60,516 bases of DNA from Alsobacter soli (GTDB taxonomy: Bacteria > Pseudomonadota > Alphaproteobacteria > Rhizobiales > Beijerinckiaceae): NCBI GenBank assembly GCA_945883115.1, contig CAMCXA010000007.1, positions 1 to 60,516 of the forward strand. Reading direction: 5' to 3'. Positions within the stretch are counted from its first letter, which is position 1. Each line of letters begins with the position of its first letter. Below are positions 52,180 to 60,516 of this stretch, piece after piece. The position numbers and the translations under genes were made by a program. The notes beneath the pieces were generated by a model that saw only the letters and a list, made by a program, of their open reading frames with translations, was not told where the DNA came from and did not search any database.

Positions 52180-53730
52180 GTGTCTATGAAGTTTTCGCAA
52201 CGACTTGAGTTACGCCAGAGTCAGTCCCTGGTGATGACGCCGCAGCTTCTGCAGGCGATCAAGTTGTTGCAGCTCTCAAGCGTCGAACTGAACGAGTATG
52301 TCGAGACCGAACTCGAGAAGAATCCGCTTCTCGAACGTGCCAATGATGATGCGGGAGCCAATGAGCCGAGCGTAACGCCCGCGCCCGATGCCAGCCCCGG
52401 TTCAGATACCGAATGGGAGTCGAAACCGCTCGCGCCTGAAGCAGGGGAGATCGATCCACGGATTGAAACCCAACTTGAAAACGTATTTCAGGATGATTTG
52501 TCACCGACCGGCTCCGGATCGAATGAGGAATCAGACCAGTTTGGTCTTTCTTCAACGAGTTGGAGCGGCACGAGTGGTGGTTCCTTTGAAGATCTCGATA
52601 AGTCCGACCTTGAAGCCTATGTTGCAGCAAAGGCATCTTTGCATGATGTTCTGACAGAACAATTGCAGGTTGCAGTGAGTGACCCGGTCGACAGGATGAT
52701 CGGTGCGACGATGATCGATCTGATTGACGAGGCTGGTTATTTTACGGGTGTTCCAGAGGAAATAGCGGAAAGGCTCGGCATCAGCCTTGATCGGGTGATG
52801 AATGTCCTCACAGTTATTCAGGATTTCGAGCCTACAGGCGTCGGCGCGCGGGATCTGGCTGAATGCCTTAAACTGCAGCTCATCGAGGAAAACCGTTTTG
52901 ATCCGGCAATGGAAAGGCTGCTTGCCAATCTTGAATTGATGGCGAAGCGGGATTTTGTGTCATTGCGCCGTATCTGCGGTGTCGATGAAGAGGATATGGC
53001 TGAAATGGTTGCGGATATCCGCAAGCTGGAGCCCAAGCCGGGGTTAAAGTTTGGCCGATCGCAGATCCAGACTGTTATTCCGGATGTGTTTGTGCGGAAG
53101 GCTTCAGACGGTTCGTGGCTTGTGGAGTTGAATTCGGATGCGTTGCCGAGGGTACTTGTCAATCAAACCTATGCGGCGCGCGTATCCTCCAATCTGAAGT
53201 CTGAAGCAGACAAGGCCTATATTTCGGAGGCTCTGCAGACGGCAAACTGGTTGACGAGAAGCCTTGAACAGCGGGCGAAGACCATCTTGAAAGTTGCAAC
53301 AGAAATTGTTCGCCATCAGGATATGTTTTTCAGCCATGGTGTCGAATTCCTGAAACCACTCAATTTGCGTGCTGTTGCTGATGCGATCAGCATGCATGAG
53401 TCAACGGTCTCCAGGGTGACTTCCAATAAATATATCGCTGCTGAACGTGGCGTATTCGAGATGAAGTACTTTTTTACGGCATCAATATCTGCGACGCTTG
53501 GCGGGGAAAGTCATTCGGCTGAAGCGGTCAGGTTCCGGATCAAACAGTTGATCGATGCGGAAGATCCAAAAAATATCCTTTCTGACGATACGATCGTGCA
53601 GCAGTTACGTAGTTCCGGGATTGATATTGCGCGCCGCACCGTGGCAAAATATCGGGAAAGTCTCAGAATTCCGTCATCTGTCGAGCGCCGACGCGAAAAG
53701 CAGATGAACCAGACGGCCCGCGCAAGCTAA
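52180..53730 (+). CDS. rpoN: RNA polymerase sigma-54 factor RpoN
   Basis: 516 residues. The N-terminal activator-interacting region (LELRQSQSLVMTPQLLQAIKLLQLSS) is followed by an acidic linker (about 50-130), the core-binding domain, and the DNA-binding part with the RpoN box ARRTVAKYRE near residue 484. It directs RNA polymerase to -24/-12 promoters such as the one before glnK in this window. The start GTG (52180) has a GAGGAG site about 12 bp upstream; ATG 52186 is an alternative. Confidence 0.95.
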   Translation: MSMKFSQRLELRQSQSLVMTPQLLQAIKLLQLSSVELNEYVETELEKNPLLERANDDAGANEPSVTPAPDASPGSDTEWESKPLAPEAGEIDPRIETQLENVFQDDLSPTGSGSNEESDQFGLSSTSWSGTSGGSFEDLDKSDLEAYVAAKASLHDVLTEQLQVAVSDPVDRMIGATMIDLIDEAGYFTGVPEEIAERLGISLDRVMNVLTVIQDFEPTGVGARDLAECLKLQLIEENRFDPAMERLLANLELMAKRDFVSLRRICGVDEEDMAEMVADIRKLEPKPGLKFGRSQIQTVIPDVFVRKASDGSWLVELNSDALPRVLVNQTYAARVSSNLKSEADKAYISEALQTANWLTRSLEQRAKTILKVATEIVRHQDMFFSHGVEFLKPLNLRAVADAISMHESTVSRVTSNKYIAAERGVFEMKYFFTASISATLGGESHSAEAVRFRIKQLIDAEDPKNILSDDTIVQQLRSSGIDIARRTVAKYRESLRIPSSVERRREKQMNQTARAS

Positions 53731-53880
53731 AAATATGATTTTGCTAACCGTCTGACGGCAGCTTTCCGGATGGGTGCGACTTGCACGCATTGACATGCCC
53801 GTTGAGCGTTCTTAGATTTCTGGTGTGACCAGTTAAGGCACGTGGTCAGTTGCGGTTGTTCCAAAGGAGCGAGGTCTCAC

Positions 53881-54459
53881 ATGGCGCTGCGCGTATCAGG
53901 TAAAAATATCGATCTTGGTGAAGCTCTCCGGACAAAAATGGTCGAAAGGATCACGGGTGTTGTGGCCAAGTTTTTCAGTGGCACAATGTCGGGCCATCTG
54001 ACGGTCACTCAGGAGGGAACGGGTTTTCTAACAGACTGTATATTGCACCTATCCTCGGGTGTTGATGTTCAGGCGCATGCCATGGCCTACGACGCCTATC
54101 TCAGTGCGGACAAAGTTGCCGATATCATTGAAAAAAGGTTACGCCGCTACAAGCAGCGCCTGAAAGATCACGCTCCGCCAAATGGCAATTCGCGCATCGT
54201 CGAAGTTCCTTCCTACGTGATTAAATCACCCGAGAATGAGGAAGACGAGTTAGAGGGAACGGAGTTTCATCCTGTTGTGATTGCCGAAACAAAAAGAAAC
54301 ATGAAAACAATTCCAGTCAGTGAGGCGGTACTCGAACTTGATATGACTGGCGTTTCCGTGCTTGTTTTTCGTCATGCGGGCTCTGGTCGTGTCAACTTGG
54401 TTTATCGACGGAGCGATGGAAATATTGGCTGGGTTGACCCACCGACACTGGACACGTAA
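53881..54459 (+). CDS. hpf: Ribosome hibernation promoting factor (long form)
   Basis: 192 residues from the ATG at 53881 with an AAGGAG site. The N-terminal ~100 residues are the RaiA/HPF ribosome-binding fold (ALRVSGKNIDLGEALRTKM... DVQAHAMAYDAYLSADKVADIIEKRLRRYKQRLKDH with intervening strands). The C-terminal ~55 residues (IPVSEAVLELDMTG... FVFRHAG-like ... VNLVYRRSDGNIGWVDP) are the dimerisation domain of long HPF, which forms 100S ribosomes. Its place after rpoN is the standard neighbourhood. Confidence 0.9.
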   Translation: MALRVSGKNIDLGEALRTKMVERITGVVAKFFSGTMSGHLTVTQEGTGFLTDCILHLSSGVDVQAHAMAYDAYLSADKVADIIEKRLRRYKQRLKDHAPPNGNSRIVEVPSYVIKSPENEEDELEGTEFHPVVIAETKRNMKTIPVSEAVLELDMTGVSVLVFRHAGSGRVNLVYRRSDGNIGWVDPPTLDT

Positions 54460-54561
54460 ACGTGCGTCATCTTCAAATCGATGGAAATCGCGCGAGACAA
54501 GCTGTTTGGCCCATGTCCTGCATTGGTTATCGAACCCGACAAAGAGTAAAGCTGATTACGC

Positions 54562-55026
54562 ATGCCCCTAACTGATGTTCTGGCGGCCGATGCCGTTATA
54601 TCCGCTCTCAAAGCCCAAACCAAAAAGCAGGCGCTCCTCGAATTGTCCGAGTATGCGAGTATTGTTTCTGGCCTTTCGGCCCATGAAATCAATGAGTCAC
54701 TGACGCAGCGGGAACGTCTCGGTTCCACCGGAATCGGCAACGGAATTGCGATTCCTCACGGAAAATTGGCGAAGGCGACGCATCTTTTCGGGATTTTTGC
54801 CCGGTTGGATAAGCCAATCGATTTTGAGTCGCTGGATGGCGAACCGGTGGATTTGATCTTTCTTCTGATCGCGCCGGAGAAGGCGGGGGCTGATCATTTG
54901 AAGGCACTCTCACGGGTGGCACGTATTCTCCGTGATCCCGCCATTGCACAAAAATTGCGCGGAACGCACGATCAAGCGGCACTGTTTGCGCTTTTAACGC
55001 AGCTTCCGACTCCTCACGCTGCTTGA
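54562..55026 (+). CDS. ptsN: PTS EIIA-Ntr protein PtsN
   Basis: 154 residues with the EIIA domain. The phosphorylatable His is in GIGNGIAIPHGKL, followed by GIFARLDKPIDFESLDGEPVDLIFLL. It takes phosphate from the NPr/EI-Ntr relay and regulates nitrogen, carbon and potassium homeostasis. It completes the rpoN-hpf-ptsN group and converges with glk, 10 bp apart. Confidence 0.93.
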   Translation: MPLTDVLAADAVISALKAQTKKQALLELSEYASIVSGLSAHEINESLTQRERLGSTGIGNGIAIPHGKLAKATHLFGIFARLDKPIDFESLDGEPVDLIFLLIAPEKAGADHLKALSRVARILRDPAIAQKLRGTHDQAALFALLTQLPTPHAA

Positions 55027-55036
55027 ACGCCGAGAC

Positions 55037-56035
55037 TTAAGTTCGCCAGAAGCGGGTTGCGTAATCGATGGCATAACGCTCAGGCGTTCCACCTATCAGG
55101 CCCATACCATACAAGACGGCATCGGTCTCATTGAGGAGATGGGAGGGAATTGCTTTTGTCAGGCGGTCGACAGGTGCCTTCTTTTCAAAGGCTGTCCTGA
55201 AAGCGGCATGGTCGATAATCGGCGCGATCCGGGGCAAAATGCCACCAGCCAAGGTCACGCCGCCGGTTGCCAGAAATGTGATCGCAATATCGCCGGCAAA
55301 ACGGGCAATAAGCCGGACGTAGAGATCAACAATTGTTCGCTCCAATGAGGTCTCGTTACGCAGCGCGACATTCACGATTTCGGAGCCGTTGATTTCTGGC
55401 GCATTTTCGCCGCGTTCTGCAAGGCGCGCGCGGTAGAGGCGCACGAGGCCCGGTCCCGACATGACTGATTCTGTTGTGATGCGACCATGAACGCGTTCCA
55501 GATGACGCCAGAGGGGGAATTCATCCTCCTCGACGGGACCAAAATCGATATGACAACTCTCGCTCGGAATCGGTACGAAGCGATTGTCCAGTTCAATCAG
55601 TGCGCCAATTCCAAGGCCGGTCCCCGGCCCTAATATAACGCGGGGGCCGCTTTGCGAGGAGCGACCGAGTGTGCCGATTTGCGTCAGCCAAATATCCCGA
55701 TGGGCAGGAAGTGATAGCGCTTGTGCTTCAAAATCGTTCAGTAGAAGCCCCTGTTCGAATCCGAGTTCGTGCACCAAGGCAGGGCCGTCAATCGTCCAAG
55801 CCGCGTTTGTGAGATGGCAGCGGCGGTCAACTACCGGCCCTGCAACGCAGAGAATAGCGGAACGCGGAGCCTCCGGGAGATCAGCGAGCACGGCTTTGAT
55901 TGCGAGCGCGGGAGTGGCGAAATCAGCTGTTTTTAACCGCGCAAGCATCTGCGGTTCAGCGCCCGGGTGATCAAACAGCGCAAAGCGGGCATTGGTGCCA
56001 CCAATATCGGCAATGAGCAAAGGATGCGGAAACAT
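55037..56035 (-). CDS. glk: Glucokinase (Glk family)
   Basis: 332 residues. The ATP/glucose fold is recognised by ADIGGTNARFALFD at the N-terminus, LNDFEAQALSLP, LGPGTGLGIGALIE, CHIDFGPVEEDEF and VTLAGGILPRI. It phosphorylates glucose to glucose-6-phosphate. The gene is divergent from the fumarase gene; a TTGACT at about 56092 may belong to the promoter on the fumarase side. Confidence 0.92.
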   Translation of the reverse strand: MFPHPLLIADIGGTNARFALFDHPGAEPQMLARLKTADFATPALAIKAVLADLPEAPRSAILCVAGPVVDRRCHLTNAAWTIDGPALVHELGFEQGLLLNDFEAQALSLPAHRDIWLTQIGTLGRSSQSGPRVILGPGTGLGIGALIELDNRFVPIPSESCHIDFGPVEEDEFPLWRHLERVHGRITTESVMSGPGLVRLYRARLAERGENAPEINGSEIVNVALRNETSLERTIVDLYVRLIARFAGDIAITFLATGGVTLAGGILPRIAPIIDHAAFRTAFEKKAPVDRLTKAIPSHLLNETDAVLYGMGLIGGTPERYAIDYATRFWRT

Positions 56036-56176
56036 GTAAACGACCCCCTCGGAATGCGCTCTTTTTGCGTACCGACCGGGCCCCTGTCAAATTGACTTTA
56101 TCTGACCGAGACGGGACTTGGAAACCGCAGCAGGACGGCATAAAAGCAAGTCTGACGTTACAGACAAGGACATCTC

Positions 56177-57793
56177 ATGTCGAATTCCGCTTCGAGCCTG
56201 TTTCCACTTGGTCCCGATACGACGCCATACCGGAAGATTTCCGACGACGGCGTGGCCATCGAGCGTGTTGGTGAACGCGAGTTTTTGACCGTTTCGCCGG
56301 ATGCGATCAAATTACTCGCGAAACAGGCATTTATCGACATTAATCATCTGCTGCGCCCCGGACATCTGCAACAATTGGCGCATATTCTGGACGATCCGGA
56401 GGCAACGTCGAATGACAAGTTTGTCGCGTTTGACCTGTTGAAAAATGCCAATATTGCGGCTGGTGGTGTCCTTCCGATGTGTCAGGATACCGGTACGGCC
56501 ATTGTGATGGGGAAGCGGGGGAGATTTGTCATGACAGATGGTCATGACGAGGATGTGATCGCCGATGGCATTCTCTCGGCCTATCTTGAGAAGAACCTTC
56601 GCTATTCGCAACTTGCTCCGATCTCGATGTTTGAGGAAAAAAATACGCGGTCCAATCTGCCTGCCGAAATCAATCTCTACGCGGAAGGAGAGGATACTTT
56701 CGAATTTCTCTTCGTTGCGAAGGGCGGAGGATCGGCCAACAAGACATTCCTGTTTCAGGCGCCACCATCCGTTCTGACCCATGATCGGCTTGTGGCGTTC
56801 CTGAAAGAAAAGATTCTGACACTCGGAACGTCCGCCTGTCCGCCCTACCATTTGGCGATCGTGATCGGCGGCACATCGGCTGAACTCGTGATGAAAACGG
56901 TCAAACTGGCGTCCACCCGGTATCTGGATGCTTTGCCGACAGAGGGATCCGAGGCTGGACACGCCTTTCGTGATCTGGCGATGGAAAAAGAAATCCATGA
57001 ATTGACGCAGGCTTTGGGCGTCGGGGCGCAGTTCGGGGGCAAGTATTTTTGTCACGATGTGCGTGTCATCCGGTTGCCGCGTCATGGAGCCTCACTCCCG
57101 ATTGGTCTCGGCGTTTCCTGTTCGGCGGATCGACAGGCGAAAGGAAAAATCACGCGTGAAGGTGTGTTTCTTGAGGCACTTGAAACAAATCCTGCAAGGT
57201 TTCTGCCTGATATTGATGAATCGGCCCTTGGTGGAGACGTCGTCCGGATTGATCTGAACCGTCCGATGGCCGAGATTTTGGCAACCCTTTCCCAGCACCC
57301 GATCAAGACACGGCTCTCGCTCACGGGAACAATTATGGTTGCCCGCGATCTGGCGCATGCGAAGATCCGTGAAAGGCTCGATCGAGGGGAGCCAATGCCG
57401 GATTATCTGAAGAACCATCCAGTTTATTATGCCGGTCCGGCCAAGACGCCTGCAGGTTATGCGTCGGGGTCGTTTGGCCCAACGACTGCAGGCCGGATGG
57501 ATGTGTTTGTGGCCCAGTTCCAAGCTGCGGGTGGCTCCATGGTGATGTTGGCCAAGGGCAATCGGTCGGCGCAGGTGCGGGAGGCTTGCAAAGCCTATGG
57601 AGGCTTCTATTTGGGATCGATCGGCGGTCCGGCCGCCCGCCTCGCCCAAGATTGCATCCGGAAGGTCGAGGTTCTCGAATATCCCGAACTCGGAATGGAA
57701 GCTATTTGGCGAATAGAGGTCGAGAATTTTCCGGCGTTTATCGTGATCGATGACAAAGGTAATGACTTCTTCAAAGACCTGAACCTGGGATAG
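56177..57793 (+). CDS. fum: Class I fumarate hydratase (4Fe-4S)
   Basis: 538 residues with the fused alpha and beta parts of class I fumarase. The three cluster cysteines fit Cys102 (CQDTG), Cys221 (CPPYH) and Cys315 (GVSCSADR). The C-terminal half carries [11 protein letters not shown] and [12 protein letters not shown]. It hydrates fumarate to malate in the TCA cycle and is oxygen-sensitive. An AAGGA site lies 7 bp upstream. Confidence 0.92.
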   Translation: MSNSASSLFPLGPDTTPYRKISDDGVAIERVGEREFLTVSPDAIKLLAKQAFIDINHLLRPGHLQQLAHILDDPEATSNDKFVAFDLLKNANIAAGGVLPMCQDTGTAIVMGKRGRFVMTDGHDEDVIADGILSAYLEKNLRYSQLAPISMFEEKNTRSNLPAEINLYAEGEDTFEFLFVAKGGGSANKTFLFQAPPSVLTHDRLVAFLKEKILTLGTSACPPYHLAIVIGGTSAELVMKTVKLASTRYLDALPTEGSEAGHAFRDLAMEKEIHELTQALGVGAQFGGKYFCHDVRVIRLPRHGASLPIGLGVSCSADRQAKGKITREGVFLEALETNPARFLPDIDESALGGDVVRIDLNRPMAEILATLSQHPIKTRLSLTGTIMVARDLAHAKIRERLDRGEPMPDYLKNHPVYYAGPAKTPAGYASGSFGPTTAGRMDVFVAQFQAAGGSMVMLAKGNRSAQVREACKAYGGFYLGSIGGPAARLAQDCIRKVEVLEYPELGMEAIWRIEVENFPAFIVIDDKGNDFFKDLNLG

Positions 57794-57840
57794 GGTTCGT
57801 ATTTTAAACTGATAATCCGTTTGGTGGGGGAACATTTGTG

Positions 57841-60276
57841 ATGAAATCTCATACTCAGGTTGTTGTCATTGGTGGTGGCGTTGTCGGATGTTCCGTCCTG
57901 TACCACCTGACGAAAGCAGGTTGGCGGGACGTTGTGTTGTTGGAGCGCGACCAGTTGACCTCCGGCTCGACATGGCACGCGGCAGGTGGATTTCATACGC
58001 TGAATGGCGATCCCAATGTCGCCAAGCTTCAAGGCTATACGATCGGCCTTTATGACGAACTCGAGAAGATATCGGGAGAGTCATGCGGGTTGCATCGGTC
58101 TGGCGGCCTGATGCTCGCCGACACCAAGGAGCGAATGGAATGGCTCAAAATGGCGCATGCGCGGGCGCGTTATTTAGGCCTCGAGACCGAATTGATGAGC
58201 GCAAAGGAAGCTAAACAGCTCTTCCCGATGATGGAGGACCGTTATTTTGTGGGCGCGATGCTCGACAAGGCGGATGGTAATCTTGATCCCTACGGGACAA
58301 CGCATGCTTATGCCAAATCAGCGAAAATCGGGGGTGCGGAAATCTATCTTAAGACGCGGGTGAAGGAGTTGCATCAGCGGCCGGATGGTGGCTGGGACGT
58401 GGTGACTGATCAGGGGACGATTATTGCCGAGCATGTTGTGAATGCGGGCGGACTGTGGGCACGCGAAGTCGGCCGGATGGTTGGCATCGAGCTGCCGGTG
58501 CTCGCGATGGAACACATGTATCTCGTGACTGACGAGATGCCGGAAATTGTTGCCTTTAACAAAGAGCGGGGCCACGAAGTACCACATGCAATTGATTTCA
58601 AAGCTGAAATCTATATGCGGCAGGAACGTAACGGAATGGTGCTCGGAACTTATGAGCGTGCGGGTAAGCCCTGGCAGCCCAAAGAAACACCGTGGAGTTT
58701 CGGAGCCGAGTTGTTGCCTCCTGATCTCGACAGGATCGCTCCATCGCTTGCGATCGGATATCGGCATTTTCCGGCAATGGCGAAGGCAGGGATCAAAAAG
58801 ATCATCAATGGCCCCTTCACCTTTTCACCGGATGGAAATCCGCTGGTTGGCCCTGTTCAGGGACTGTCGAATTACTGGGTTGCCTGCGCCGTGATGGCCG
58901 GGTTCAGCCAAGGTGGCGGGGTTGGCCTCGCATTGTCACAATGGATGGTGAATGGCGACCCCGGATTTGATGTCTGGGGGATGGATGTCGCGCGTTACGG
59001 AGAATGGGCGACGCGGTCATATACGAATGAGAAAGTTCGTGAAAACTATTCCCGCCGTTTCCGGATCCGCTTTCCGAACGAGGAGTTGCCTGCAGCACGA
59101 CCGCAGCAAACGACAGGCGCCTATGATCTGATGGTCAAGAATGGCGCGGTTATGGGCGATTCATGGGGCGTTGAGACACCACTCTGGTTCGCACCAAAGG
59201 GTGTCAAACGGAAGGATATTTTTTCATTCCACCGTTCAAACGATTTTGAGCATGTGAAGGCCGAGTGCCTCGGTGTCCGCACTGCGGTGGGCGTGACTGA
59301 AATCGCCAATTTTGCGAAGTATGCGTTTATCGGTTCGGGTGCGGAAGCATTTTTGAACCGCCTCATGACAAATGTGATGCCGAAAACGGGTCGTCTTGTT
59401 CTAACCCCGATGTTGAATGAAAAGGGCAAGCTGATCGGCGATTTTACGATCGCAAAAGCGGCCGAGAACCAATTTTTGATGTGGGGGTCCTCGCAGGCCC
59501 AGAAATACCACATGCGCTGGTTTGAAAAACATGTGCCTAAGGACGGCTCGGTGCATATTCACCGGTACGATATGGGTCTTGTCGGGCTCTCCATTGCCGG
59601 GCCGAAGGCACGGGACGTCTTGCAGGCTTTGACGGATGAGGATGTCTCCAACGGTGCCTTCAAATTCATGGATCACCGGTCATTTGATGTCGGAAATGTT
59701 CCGGCCATGGTCAATCGCGTAACCTATACAGGCGATCTCGGCTATGAAATCTGGGTTGCACCCGAATACCAGCGTCGGCTCTATCTGGCGATTTTGGCGG
59801 CGGGGAAGCCTTTTGGCCTGATCAATTTTGGCATGCGTGCGCTGCTCGCACTTCGATTGGAGAAGAATTTTCCGACCTGGTATCGCGAATTGCGACTGAT
59901 CTACGGGCCATTTGAGGCGGGGATGGACCGGTTTATTCGTTTGGATAAACCGGACTTTATCGGGAAGGCGGCGGCTATAGAGGAAAACGAGACGGGCGGC
60001 ACGTTGCGGCGTGTCAGTTTTGTCGTTGATGCATCTGATGCGGATGTTCTTGGTGACGAACCAATCTGGCATCGCGGCAAGGTCGTGGGGTGGGTGACAT
60101 CCGGTGGGTATGGCCACTTTGTCGACCGCTCACTGGCGCAAGGCTATGTTCCAAAGGAATTGGCTAACATTATGGATGAAGGGGCATTCGAACTTGAAAT
60201 TATCGGCGAGTTGCGGCGCGCGACAATCATCGCGGAACCGCTATTCGATCCGGAGGGCAAGAGGATGCGGGGGTAG
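57841..60276 (+). CDS. Dimethylglycine/sarcosine dehydrogenase-like flavoprotein with GcvT domain
   Basis: About 811 residues. The N-terminal DAO-type oxidase has the FAD loop VVVIGGGVVGCSVLYHL and the motif GSTWHAAGG, whose His is the covalent FAD site in mammalian dimethylglycine dehydrogenase. The C-terminal part (about 430-810) is a GcvT-type folate-binding aminomethyltransferase (YDMGLVGLSIAGPKARDVL, TYTGDLGYEIWV, LRLEKNFPTWYREL). It demethylates methylated glycines and passes the one-carbon unit to tetrahydrofolate, which would feed a FolD-type enzyme. Exact substrate is not known. A GGGGGA ribosome site precedes the start (GTG 57838 or ATG 57841). Confidence 0.88.
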   Translation: MKSHTQVVVIGGGVVGCSVLYHLTKAGWRDVVLLERDQLTSGSTWHAAGGFHTLNGDPNVAKLQGYTIGLYDELEKISGESCGLHRSGGLMLADTKERMEWLKMAHARARYLGLETELMSAKEAKQLFPMMEDRYFVGAMLDKADGNLDPYGTTHAYAKSAKIGGAEIYLKTRVKELHQRPDGGWDVVTDQGTIIAEHVVNAGGLWAREVGRMVGIELPVLAMEHMYLVTDEMPEIVAFNKERGHEVPHAIDFKAEIYMRQERNGMVLGTYERAGKPWQPKETPWSFGAELLPPDLDRIAPSLAIGYRHFPAMAKAGIKKIINGPFTFSPDGNPLVGPVQGLSNYWVACAVMAGFSQGGGVGLALSQWMVNGDPGFDVWGMDVARYGEWATRSYTNEKVRENYSRRFRIRFPNEELPAARPQQTTGAYDLMVKNGAVMGDSWGVETPLWFAPKGVKRKDIFSFHRSNDFEHVKAECLGVRTAVGVTEIANFAKYAFIGSGAEAFLNRLMTNVMPKTGRLVLTPMLNEKGKLIGDFTIAKAAENQFLMWGSSQAQKYHMRWFEKHVPKDGSVHIHRYDMGLVGLSIAGPKARDVLQALTDEDVSNGAFKFMDHRSFDVGNVPAMVNRVTYTGDLGYEIWVAPEYQRRLYLAILAAGKPFGLINFGMRALLALRLEKNFPTWYRELRLIYGPFEAGMDRFIRLDKPDFIGKAAAIEENETGGTLRRVSFVVDASDADVLGDEPIWHRGKVVGWVTSGGYGHFVDRSLAQGYVPKELANIMDEGAFELEIIGELRRATIIAEPLFDPEGKRMRG

Positions 60277-60282
60277 TGTGAA

Positions 60283-60516
60283 CTACCCGCCGTAACGGTG
60301 TTCCAACAAGGCGTAAACCATGCGGGCCGTTTGCGGATCACCACCCTCAGGGCGACCTGATTTTGCCGATGGAACCCAGCAAAACACGTCAAAATGCGCC
60401 CATGCTTTGGCTTTTTCTGCGAATTTTTGAAGAAAAAGTGCGGCTGTGATCGAACCGGCAAATGGGCCGCTTGAAATGTGGTTTACATCCGCGATCTTTG
60501 ACTCAAGCATGGCGGC
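60283..60516 (-). CDS. Leucyl aminopeptidase family (M17) protein, C-terminal part only
   Basis: The frame enters from the right edge of the window and stops at 60283. It shows the M17 C-terminal sequence DVNHISSGPFAGSITAALFLQKF...WAHFDVFCW...KSGRPEGGDPQTARMVYALLEHRYGG. The catalytic Lys and metal ligands lie mostly outside the window. These are di-zinc or manganese exopeptidases that remove N-terminal amino acids. It converges with the flavoprotein gene, 6 bp apart. Confidence 0.85.
   Translation of the reverse strand, partial: AAMLESKIADVNHISSGPFAGSITAALFLQKFAEKAKAWAHFDVFCWVPSAKSGRPEGGDPQTARMVYALLEHRYGG

Overview
The window reads as a chromosomal segment of an alphaproteobacterium, most likely of the order Hyphomicrobiales (Rhizobiales). 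This is inferred from gene content and order: ftsK-lolA-xthA near glnK-amtB-tesB-ubiH; chorismate mutase-hisC-tyrA beside metX-metW; xerD beside an aroK-aroB fusion; an NdvA-type glucan exporter; dapF-mtaB-ftsY; a RegB/RegA (ActS/ActR) redox two-component system; and lptC-lptA-lptB-rpoN-hpf-ptsN. The DNA is moderately GC-rich and densely coded, with many 1-4 bp overlaps between genes. No species is claimed.

Left edge (1-1.8 kb): the 3' end of an IS5-family transposase, then a mosaic of dispersed palindromic repeats (four module types, eleven copies, several with small perfect hairpins inside larger palindromes). Embedded in it is a toxin-antitoxin remnant: an intact XRE antitoxin preceded by only the last ~30 codons of its Gp49/HigB-like toxin.

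1.8-8.5 kb: L,D-transpeptidase and HAD hydrolase; a winged-helix regulator with a degenerate receiver, coupled to a stand-alone cyclic-nucleotide-binding protein; xthA; lolA; ftsK. A perfect TTAA-N7-TTAA (CtrA-type) box lies upstream of ftsK. 8.7-10.7 kb: a divergent amine oxidase/TetR pair with a perfect 17-bp inverted repeat between them, which looks like an insertion into a conserved neighbourhood. 10.8-15.6 kb: sigma-54-type glnK-amtB operon, tesB, ubiH-like hydroxylase, ChaC-like protein.

15.8-24.6 kb is largely amino-acid biosynthesis: chorismate mutase, hisC, tyrA, metX-metW, xerD and the aroKB fusion. 24.6-35.2 kb is envelope: CNNM/CorC protein, NdvA-like exporter, an isolated motA-motB pair, a CAP-domain lipoprotein overlapping an MscS-family channel, a TSUP permease, an MBL hydrolase and an exported GyrI-like protein. 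35.3-43.9 kb: dapF-mtaB, a BrnT/BrnA toxin-antitoxin module, an RluA-family synthase, ftsY, a FolD homologue with Gln at the position of the catalytic Lys, a possible 41-codon gene in front of it, and a class A PBP with another CtrA-type box upstream.

43.9-60.5 kb: intracellular PHA depolymerase, an ABC-2 exporter, RegB/RegA, tRNA-Leu(CAG), RNase D, the lpt-rpoN-hpf-ptsN cluster, glucokinase, class I fumarase, a dimethylglycine/sarcosine dehydrogenase-like flavoprotein, and the 3' end of a leucyl aminopeptidase gene at the window edge. Themes that connect genes: nitrogen control (sigma-54, GlnK, AmtB, PtsN), possible CtrA control of division and wall genes, and one-carbon metabolism (FolD homologue and the DMGDH-like enzyme). 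The clearest oddities are the FolD Lys-to-Gln change, the three CtrA-type boxes, the hairpin-bearing repeat mosaic with a beheaded toxin gene, and the small ORF in front of folD. No CRISPR array, prophage or rRNA was seen.
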